From the NCBI RefSeq assembly GCF_036568125.1, contig NZ_DATCTF010000015.1:1-64000 (forward strand): a stretch of DNA of 64,000 bases. Reading direction: 5' to 3'. The position numbers and the translations under genes are program-made. A model generated the notes under the pieces. The model saw only the letters and a program-made list of their open reading frames with translations. It searched no databases and was not told the origin of the DNA. The DNA is from Magnetovibrio sp. GTDB lineage: Bacteria > Pseudomonadota > Alphaproteobacteria > Rhodospirillales > Magnetovibrionaceae. This document shows, piece by piece, positions 9,151 to 15,666 of this stretch (its first letter is position 1; every line of letters begins with the position of its first letter).

Positions 9151-9209
9151 GTGAACAGGGGCCGGATGCAAGGCCAATCGGAGTTATGCGTCATGAAAGG
9201 CTGAAACGA

Positions 9210-9974
9210 TCAATTGGCCCGGCCGTCGGCGCCAATGACATGCTGGATGCTTGAAGGAATGTTCTGGGCATCGCGAAAATCGGTTTGCTCGAACAGCGCA
9301 TTGCCGAAATCGACATCCCGTAAGTTAGCACCGACGAATTCGGTCTCGATCAGACGCGCGCCACGCAGCACCGTACCGCTGAGGTCGCTTCCGGAAAACT
9401 TGACCTCTTCGGCGCTGGCTGCGGTCATTTGCATATTGCGCAAATTCGACCAGCGGAAATCGGAACCGAGTATATACCCACCCAACATGTTCACCCCGGA
9501 AAAGTCGCTGTATTGAAAGCTGGCTTCTTCCATGATGATGTCTTTCATGAACGCGCCCGCAAAATTTGCCTTGTCGGCTTTGACATAGTTCAAGTCCGTG
9601 CCGAACTGGAACGATCCACTTAAATCCGCACCACTCAAGGTGGCGTAGTCAAAGCGCGTATGGAATAGGTCGGCTTGTCGCAAGTCACTGGCAACAAAGG
9701 ATGATTCGGAAAGGTCAGACCACTTGAGGTCCGTTTTATGCAGCTTTGCACCATCAAACACACAGCGTCGACATTTGAAATTCATCATGTTGACGCCGGA
9801 AAAATCGGAATGGGAAAAATCAGCACCGTCAAAGATTTTACCGAAAAAATCGCACGCGGTGTAATCCGTATTGGGGCGTGGCGTATCGCAGATCGCATCC
9901 GCCTTCGCGGATGTGCTCCAGGCGCCCAAGGCACACATAAGACCGGCAACAAAGCATAGCGAACGCGTCGTCAT
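9210..9974 (-). CDS. Exported pentapeptide-repeat protein
   Basis: This 254-residue protein has a signal peptide (MTTRSLCFVAGLMCALGAW, cut after a likely AKA). The body is pentapeptide repeats of the A(D/N)LXX type from about residue 45 to 235 (for example ADFSHSDFSG, ADLRQADLFH, ADLSGSFQFG). Such repeats fold into a right-handed quadrilateral beta-helix. Cys residues in the first repeats (CDFF, KCRRCVF) may form disulfides in the periplasm. The ATG at 9974 is chosen over an upstream in-frame ATG because GGGAGG precedes it and the signal peptide begins there. The role is unknown; it is not evidently a quinolone-resistance Qnr type, since it is exported. Confidence 0.8.
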   Translation of the reverse strand: MTTRSLCFVAGLMCALGAWSTSAKADAICDTPRPNTDYTACDFFGKIFDGADFSHSDFSGVNMMNFKCRRCVFDGAKLHKTDLKWSDLSESSFVASDLRQADLFHTRFDYATLSGADLSGSFQFGTDLNYVKADKANFAGAFMKDIIMEEASFQYSDFSGVNMLGGYILGSDFRWSNLRNMQMTAASAEEVKFSGSDLSGTVLRGARLIETEFVGANLRDVDFGNALFEQTDFRDAQNIPSSIQHVIGADGRAN

Positions 9975-10028
9975 ATCGCCTCCCTGCCCACGGCTCATCA
10001 TAGCCGTGATTGACGGCAAAGGGAACGC

Positions 10029-10460
10029 TCAGCCGTGGGCTGACTTTTTACGGCGATGCTGGTTCAAAGCAATTTCATCGAGCATGATCTGCTCACGGCG
10101 GCTTTGCTCGCGTTCATAGCGGCGCTGACGGTTGCTTTCCACGGTCTCGTACTTTTTGAGCTCTTGGTAGGCGTCCGACAACTCGTCTTGGGCGTGTCCT
10201 ATGACGAATTCCATCTGGTCGATGGAATCTTGCAAATTTTCACGCCGTTGAATGACTTGCTGGGCAAATGCACCGTAGGTCGATCCCGCCAAGGTCGGAT
10301 CGGCGGCGGCGATTTTTTGCTGTTCGATCAAATCGGCTTCGAGTTGCTTCATCTGATCTTCTAATTCGCCTTGCAACCGCAACAGCTCTCCCAGCTTACG
10401 GCGCTTCTCATCGACATTCCATTCATGCAGTCGGATCAGGTTTTTAATATTCGCAGCCAA
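10029..10460 (-). CDS. fliJ: Flagellar export protein FliJ
   Basis: This 143-residue, highly charged, almost wholly helical protein fits FliJ, the coiled-coil stalk that sits in the FliI hexamer and links it to FlhA. Heptad-like patterns run from about residue 5 to 125, and the C-terminus is basic (HRRKKSAHG). The likely start codon is TTG, with GAGGG upstream. It lies 61 bases after fliI on the same strand, the usual fliI-fliJ order. Sequence conservation in this family is low, so position is part of the evidence. Confidence 0.82.
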   Translation of the reverse strand: MAANIKNLIRLHEWNVDEKRRKLGELLRLQGELEDQMKQLEADLIEQQKIAAADPTLAGSTYGAFAQQVIQRRENLQDSIDQMEFVIGHAQDELSDAYQELKKYETVESNRQRRYEREQSRREQIMLDEIALNQHRRKKSAHG

Positions 10461-10521
10461 GTTTCAAACCCTCAATTTTGCTTTTTGTACCGTTGGCCGT
10501 CGTTGCGGCTTTGGTGATTGG

Positions 10522-12015
10522 TCACTGTGTGGTCGTCGAAATGTTGACGCGCGGCATTTCCGGCATCAGTCCTGTGTTTAATCCGGGTGCCAATCCTGGT
10601 TGGGCGGGTTGGCCCGGTTGAGGGGGCTGGCCCGGTTGCCCAGGCTGGGCGCTTTGATCTTGTGGGGCATCGGCGGAAGTACCGGGCGCAGGCATATTCA
10701 ACAGCGCCGCGAGTTGAGCGTAGCACCCGGCAAGGTCCGTATGATCGCCCTTGTTTTGGGTCAAAAAATCTTCCAGGGGGCGGTGATAGTGAATGGCTTC
10801 ATCCACTTCCGGGTCGGTGCCAAGACGGTACGCCCCCAAGCGAATCAGTTCCGCCATGTCGTCGTAGGTGGAGATCAGGCGCTTGGCACGGCTGACCAAG
10901 GCGTTTTGCTCGTCGGTATTACAGCCGGGCATGGTACGCGAAACGCTTTTGAGGATGTTCACGGCGGGAAAGCGCCCACGTTCGGCGATTTCGCGGTCCA
11001 AGACCACGTGACCGTCCAAGATACCGCGCACCGCATCGGCGACCGGCTCGTTGTGATCGTCACCTTCCACCAGCACGGTAAACAGGCCGGTGATCGAACC
11101 TTGACCCTCTTGCCCCGGTCCGGCGCGTTCCAACAGACGCGGCAATTCGGCAAACACCGACGGCGTATAGCCCTTGGATGCCGGGGGTTCGCCCACCGAC
11201 AAGGAGATTTCGCGCTGCGCCATGGCGAAACGGGTCACGCTGTCCATCAGGCACAGGACTTCTTTGTTCTGGTCGCGGAAATATTCCGCCGTCGCCAAGG
11301 TGGTGTAGGCCGCCTGACGGCGCACCAATGGCGGTTCGTTCGAGGTCGCGACGATCACCACCGAACGGGCCAATCCTTCCTCTCCCAAATCGTCTTCGAT
11401 GAATTCTCGCGCTTCGCGACCACGTTCGCCGATCAGACCGATGACGCTGACCTCGGCGTCGGTGTTGCGCGCCATCATCGACATCAGCGTCGATTTACCG
11501 ACGCCGGAACCGGAAAAGATGCCCATGCGCTGGCCTTGGCAGCACGTGAGAAAGGCGTTCATCGCGCGCACGCCGAGGTCCAGTTTGCCGCCCACCCGCT
11601 TGCGCAAATGCGCGGGTGGCGGTTCATTTTGAACCGGATATGAAAGATTGCCGCTGGGAAGCGGACCCTTGCCGTCGATCGGCTCGCCAAATGCATTGAC
11701 CACACGCCCCAACCAGCCCTCGGTGGGGTAGATCACCGGTTCCGACGCACCAACCTCGACGCGACATCCCAAACTGACGCCATCCAAGGGACCGAACGGC
11801 ATCAAAAGCGCGCGTTCTTCGCGAAAACCGATCACCTCGCAGGCAATCCGCCGCCCGCCACGGCCGACGATGTCGCAATGGTCGCCGATGGAAAACACAC
11901 CCTCGACCCCGGACACCTCGACCAGCAGACCGACCACCGCCGCCACCTGACCGTAGATTTCAAAATCTGGCAGGCGTTCCAGTTCGTTGATGATGTTGTT
12001 GACGTAAACGGGCAC
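10522..12015 (-). CDS. fliI: Flagellum-specific ATP synthase FliI
   Basis: This is the F1-beta-like ATPase that energises the flagellar export gate. Walker A is GSGVGKST, preceded by GQRMGIFSG. The GERGREAREF motif, the LCLMDSVTRFAMAQREI Walker B region and GEPPASKGYTPSVFAELP are all typical of FliI. The C-terminus has an unusual Gln/Pro/Gly-rich tail of about 50 residues after the helical C-terminal domain, with several QPGQP units. I prefer the GTG at 12015 (497 residues) because AGGAAG lies just upstream; an upstream in-frame GTG at 12066 has no clear ribosome-binding site. It is followed by fliJ. Confidence 0.93.
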   Translation of the reverse strand: MPVYVNNIINELERLPDFEIYGQVAAVVGLLVEVSGVEGVFSIGDHCDIVGRGGRRIACEVIGFREERALLMPFGPLDGVSLGCRVEVGASEPVIYPTEGWLGRVVNAFGEPIDGKGPLPSGNLSYPVQNEPPPAHLRKRVGGKLDLGVRAMNAFLTCCQGQRMGIFSGSGVGKSTLMSMMARNTDAEVSVIGLIGERGREAREFIEDDLGEEGLARSVVIVATSNEPPLVRRQAAYTTLATAEYFRDQNKEVLCLMDSVTRFAMAQREISLSVGEPPASKGYTPSVFAELPRLLERAGPGQEGQGSITGLFTVLVEGDDHNEPVADAVRGILDGHVVLDREIAERGRFPAVNILKSVSRTMPGCNTDEQNALVSRAKRLISTYDDMAELIRLGAYRLGTDPEVDEAIHYHRPLEDFLTQNKGDHTDLAGCYAQLAALLNMPAPGTSADAPQDQSAQPGQPGQPPQPGQPAQPGLAPGLNTGLMPEMPRVNISTTTQ

Positions 12016-12160
12016 TTGGCTTCCTGGCCGTTTTTGCCCATCAATCCACCGTTCTCGGCGAATCACTTTGGGCTCAAATTCACGAATGGCGCTTCTGCGT
12101 CATACGACAGTGTAAACTATGCCCCGGTATCCTTTAAGGCTTGGTAAAGCAAATCAACGC

Positions 12161-12239
12161 GTTAACAAAGATTAATACGCAATATATACTACCATCACTT
12201 GGCGCCTTGAATGTGCGCTCTACTACATATATGGTTAAC
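12161..12239. promoter_or_regulatory. Two GTTAAC palindromes in the fliI-ctrA intergenic region
   Basis: GTTAAC occurs at 12161-12166 and 12234-12239, the second about 40 bases before the ctrA start. TTAAC is the half-site recognised by CtrA. The first copy is followed after six bases by TTAA; the usual full site is TTAA-N7-TTAA, so the spacing is one base short. CtrA autoregulation is a reasonable guess only. Confidence 0.3.
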
Positions 12240-12280
12240 GATCTCTTTTGAGCAGTTTTTATAAATGGAGTTTCGCCCCA

Positions 12281-12982
12281 ATGCGCGTTCTGCTTGTTGA
12301 AGACGATCCCGCGATGGCGCAAAGCGTCGAGTTGATGTTGAAAACTGCCGGCATGGTGGTGGATGCGACGGACCTCGGCGAAGATGGCCTGGAAATCGGC
12401 AAGCTCTACGATTACGACATCATCATTTTGGATCTGATGCTGCCCGACATGGACGGCCTGGAAGTTTTGCGCCGCCTGCGCGACGCGCGGGTGGAAACGC
12501 CTGTGTTGATCCTGTCCGGCCTCACGGAATCTGAAATGAAGGTCAAGGGGCTCGGCACCGGCGCCGACGACTATCTAACCAAGCCGTTCGACAAACAAGA
12601 ACTGCTCGCACGTATCCAGGCGATCGTGCGTCGTAGCCAAGGCCACAGCCAATCGATCATTCGCACCGGCAAACTGGCGGTCAACCTCGACGCATCCACC
12701 GTCGACGTGGATGGGCAAACCATCCACCTAACCGGCAAGGAATACGGTATCTTGGAACTGCTCAGCCTGCGCAAGGGCACGACCCTGACCAAGGAAATGT
12801 TCCTCAACCACCTCTATGGCGGTATGGACGAACCGGAGTTGAAGATCATCGACGTGTTCATCTGCAAACTGCGCAAGAAACTCGCGGACGCCACCGGTGG
12901 CGACAACTACATCGAAACGGTGTGGGGACGCGGTTACGTGCTGCGCGACCCGGAACAAGCCCCTCAAGCCAAACAGGCCTAA
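12281..12982 (+). CDS. ctrA: Cell-cycle/motility response regulator CtrA
   Basis: This 233-residue OmpR-family regulator starts [20 protein letters not shown], which matches CtrA closely. The receiver (1-120) has the acidic pair at 8-9, the phospho-acceptor Asp51 in [11 protein letters not shown] and Lys in YLTKPFD. A winged-helix DNA-binding domain follows (about 130-225; [30 protein letters not shown] region). The ATG at 12281 is used because the CtrA N-terminus begins there and GGAG lies ten bases upstream. The relay CckA-ChpT-CtrA controls cell cycle in Caulobacter and mainly motility in deeper-branching alphaproteobacteria. chpT lies 5.8 kb away, beyond the che genes, which fits a motility role. 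Confidence 0.95.
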   Translation: MRVLLVEDDPAMAQSVELMLKTAGMVVDATDLGEDGLEIGKLYDYDIIILDLMLPDMDGLEVLRRLRDARVETPVLILSGLTESEMKVKGLGTGADDYLTKPFDKQELLARIQAIVRRSQGHSQSIIRTGKLAVNLDASTVDVDGQTIHLTGKEYGILELLSLRKGTTLTKEMFLNHLYGGMDEPELKIIDVFICKLRKKLADATGGDNYIETVWGRGYVLRDPEQAPQAKQA

Positions 12983-13004
12983 GCCTTAAAACTCTCCATC
13001 TTCA

Positions 13005-13841
13005 TCAGATTTCCACCAAGCATGGCGGACCATTGGTGTGTTTGTACGCCCCCCGCCCGGCCTGCACCGGCCCGAAGTCTTCGGTCAGACCCATGGTCGA
13101 TTCAGCACTGCCCAAAAACAGCACGCCGTCTTTGTGCAGCACCTTGCTAATCGATGCCAGCACGCGGCTTTTCGTTTCCAAATCGAAGTAGATCATGACG
13201 TTTCGGCAAAACACCAAATCGAATTGCCCCAAGCCATCACACTCATGCAGCAAATTGAACGGTTTAAACGTGACCATTTTGCGGACATCGTCGTTCACGC
13301 GCCAGTCGTCGCCATCCTGGGTGAAGTGCTTCACCAGCAGGTTCACCGGCAACCCGCGTTGAATTTCAAACTGGCTGTAACGCCCTAGCGCGGCACGCGC
13401 CAAGACCGAGTGAGAGATATCGGTGGCGACGATGTCGACCTTCCAACCCGCCAGCTTGGCCGCTTCACCCTTCACGATCATTGCCAGGGAATAGGGCTCC
13501 TGTCCGCTTGAGCACGCCGCACACCACACCCGAATATGGCGCTTGTCCGCGCGGCGTTGCAGCAATTGCGGCAAAATCGTCGACTTGAACAGATCGAACG
13601 GTTCGCGATCACGAAAGAACGACGACTCATGGGTGTTCATCGCCTCCACGATCTCGACCGTCAAAGCTTCATCTGGATACGCGGTGAGATTTTGAACCAT
13701 ATCCGCAATGGTTTGATAGCCTCGCTTACGCGCCAACGGCGCCAAACGGGTATCGATTAAATAGTTTTTTTCAGGCGTGAGAATCAGACCGGATCGGTCT
13801 TTGAGCAGGTTGCGCAGATATCGATAATATCCAGACCCCAA
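13005..13841 (-). CDS. cheR: Chemotaxis protein methyltransferase CheR
   Basis: This 278-residue enzyme transfers methyl groups from S-adenosylmethionine to glutamates of chemoreceptors. An N-terminal helical domain (1-75) contains a NYLIDTRLAPLARKRG helix. The SAM-binding domain has RVWCAACSSGQEPYSLAM (near 104-121) and LVFCRNVMIYF (near 209-219), both CheR signatures. No C-terminal receptor-tethering pentapeptide-binding subdomain extension is seen. The start appears to be TTG at 13841, because an in-frame stop lies a little upstream and GAGAGG precedes it. It is the last gene of cheY-cheB-cheR. Confidence 0.93.
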   Translation of the reverse strand: MGSGYYRYLRNLLKDRSGLILTPEKNYLIDTRLAPLARKRGYQTIADMVQNLTAYPDEALTVEIVEAMNTHESSFFRDREPFDLFKSTILPQLLQRRADKRHIRVWCAACSSGQEPYSLAMIVKGEAAKLAGWKVDIVATDISHSVLARAALGRYSQFEIQRGLPVNLLVKHFTQDGDDWRVNDDVRKMVTFKPFNLLHECDGLGQFDLVFCRNVMIYFDLETKSRVLASISKVLHKDGVLFLGSAESTMGLTEDFGPVQAGRGAYKHTNGPPCLVEI

Positions 13842-13887
13842 AAGCTCACCTCTCCCACAAGGCCGAGGTTACCGCCCCAGACGAGCC

Positions 13888-15078
13888 TTACCGAGTACGG
13901 CTGACGAAATTCGCGACATAGCCCGGCAGCTCGCCAATCGGCAAAACGGCACTGCAAACGCCCGACGACGCTGCCGCACCCGGCATACCCCAAACCACGG
14001 ACGTCTTTTCATCCTGAGCGATCACGGTACCACCGGCATTGACGACATCTTGCGCAGCCTTTGCGCCATCGTTGCCCATACCGGTCAAGATCACGGCGAT
14101 TACGCGTCCGCCATAGACCTTCACCACACTGCGCAACATTGGATCAACGGCAGGTCGGCAGAAATTCTCCGGCGGGTTCTGGTTCAGCGTCACCACCCGC
14201 TGCGGACCTTTTTGCGTGACGATCATGTGGTAATCGCCGGGCGCCAATAAAATCTTACCGGTTTCGATGAGATCGCCGTCCTTGGCTTCCGAACACGGCC
14301 AGCCGGTCATACGGGTGATGTGTTCAGCCAAGATCGAGGTGAACGTCGCAGGCATGTGCTGGGTAATGACGATCGGCAAATTGATGCTTTTGGGTAGCCC
14401 TTTGAGAAACTCGAACAGCGCTTGCGGACCACCGGTGGAACTGCCGATGGCGAGGATATCCGGCTTGACCGTACCCGGTTTGCGCAGAACGATTTCACCG
14501 CTTCTGTTGATTTTCCATCCCTGCGGCGCGCTTGAAGCCGGACGCGCGGTGCCGGGCGCGGGTTGTGCGCCGGGGGTGGTGCGTGCAACGGCTGGCGCCG
14601 GGCGCGGGGCGATCTGGCGCCCGGTCGCTTGGCGATGAATGATGCCGAGGTTTTTGACTTTATCGATCAACTCGCGCTTAAAATCGTTTTCGCCGCTCAG
14701 TTCACGCGCGGCGGACGGTTTGGGTACGTAATCCGTAGCGCCCGCGCTCAATGCCTTCAGGCTGATCTCCGCATTGCGCTTGGTCAAGGTCGACGCCATG
14801 ATCACTTTGATATTGGGGTCGGCTTTCAACAGCAGTGGCAAGGCCGTCAGACCATCCATCACCGGCATTTCGATATCCAAGATCACCACATCGATCTGAC
14901 CGGGTTGACGGGTCAGTTGATTGACCGCCAACTGACCGTTACCGACGGAAGCCGTCACGCTGACGTCCGGGTCGGCTTCCAACATACGCGTAATCAGGCC
15001 TCGGATGACGGCGGAATCGTCCACCACCATGACTCGAATCTGGCTGCCGTTGGTCGAATTATGCGCCGTGTCGCTCAC
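13888..15078 (-). CDS. cheB: Chemotaxis response regulator methylesterase CheB
   Basis: This 396-residue protein has a receiver domain (about 14-135; VMVVDDSAVIRGL, ILDIEMPVMDG) and a C-terminal methylesterase domain (about 205-390). The catalytic Ser is in IGSSTGGPQAL, the His in ITQHMPATFT, and the Asp in LTGMGNDGA. A linker of about 60 Ala/Pro-rich residues joins the halves. CheB removes receptor methyl groups after phosphorylation by CheA. The likely start is a GTG. The gene lies between cheY and cheR in one transcription unit. Confidence 0.95.
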   Translation of the reverse strand: MSDTAHNSTNGSQIRVMVVDDSAVIRGLITRMLEADPDVSVTASVGNGQLAVNQLTRQPGQIDVVILDIEMPVMDGLTALPLLLKADPNIKVIMASTLTKRNAEISLKALSAGATDYVPKPSAARELSGENDFKRELIDKVKNLGIIHRQATGRQIAPRPAPAVARTTPGAQPAPGTARPASSAPQGWKINRSGEIVLRKPGTVKPDILAIGSSTGGPQALFEFLKGLPKSINLPIVITQHMPATFTSILAEHITRMTGWPCSEAKDGDLIETGKILLAPGDYHMIVTQKGPQRVVTLNQNPPENFCRPAVDPMLRSVVKVYGGRVIAVILTGMGNDGAKAAQDVVNAGGTVIAQDEKTSVVWGMPGAAASSGVCSAVLPIGELPGYVANFVSRTR

Positions 15079-15132
15079 GCCTGTGTTCCGTTTTTAAGGG
15101 TTAAGCTGAAAACCTTTTGGATTGTTTGATGC

Positions 15133-15498
15133 TTAGAGCAGACCCACCTGGGTAAACTTCGCTTGGATAATTTCGCTGTCGAAGGGCTTCATGATGTATT
15201 CGTTGGCCCCGGCCTCGATCGCTTCTTGAATGTGCTCGATATCGTTTTCAGTGGTGCAAAACACGACCACCGGCTTGTCACCACCCGGAAGCGCACGCAT
15301 TTCCCGCAAGAATTCGATCCCACTCATCACCGGCATATTCCAATCCAGCAAAACAGCGTCCGGCATGCCGACTTTACAGGCGTCCAGGGCGATCTGACCG
15401 TCGGCGGCTTCAGCGGTCTCAAACTCCAGGTCTTGGAGGATTTTTTTGGCCACCATGCGAATGACCTTGGAATCATCGACAATGAGACAAGATTTCAT
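15133..15498 (-). CDS. cheY: Chemotaxis response regulator CheY
   Basis: This 121-residue single receiver domain starts MKSCLIVDDSKVIRMVAKKIL. The acidic pair is DD at 8-9, the acceptor Asp lies in LLDWNMPVMSG, and the switch Thr and Lys are in VFCTTEND and YIMKPFD. Phosphorylated CheY binds FliM/FliN to change motor behaviour. The ATG at 15498 is chosen because the canonical CheY N-terminus begins there; the open frame continues upstream without homology. A terminator separates it from cheA upstream, so cheY-cheB-cheR probably has its own promoter in the 115-base gap. Confidence 0.93.
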   Translation of the reverse strand: MKSCLIVDDSKVIRMVAKKILQDLEFETAEAADGQIALDACKVGMPDAVLLDWNMPVMSGIEFLREMRALPGGDKPVVVFCTTENDIEHIQEAIEAGANEYIMKPFDSEIIQAKFTQVGLL

Positions 15499-15613
15499 GC
15501 GAACCCTGATAGTTGAAAGGTGAACCGAACTGCGGCTTCCGCCCACTCTGACAGAAAACGCCCATAGGAAACGAATAGCGCAATCTGGCCTGAAAGATAA
15601 GCCTTTTTCGTAC

Positions 15614-15648
15614 AAAAAGGCCCTGCCGGTGAACCGACAGGGCCTTTT
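15614..15648 (-). terminator. Rho-independent terminator after cheA
   Basis: A hairpin with arms AAGGCCCTGtCGG / CCGgCAGGGCCTT (read on the minus strand) is followed by TTTTTG. It lies just after the cheA stop and upstream of cheY. Confidence 0.8.
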
Positions 15649-15666
15649 GAGGACATTGACGCCCGA

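Noticed and set aside
8980-9204. Short plus-strand frame of 74 codons after the flagellar operon
   Set aside because: It covers the small minus-strand membrane gene, lacks a good ribosome-binding site and crosses the AT-rich dyad.
12162-12175. Full CtrA box at TTAAC-N-TTAA
   Set aside because: The spacing between the TTAA halves is six, not seven, so only half-sites are claimed.
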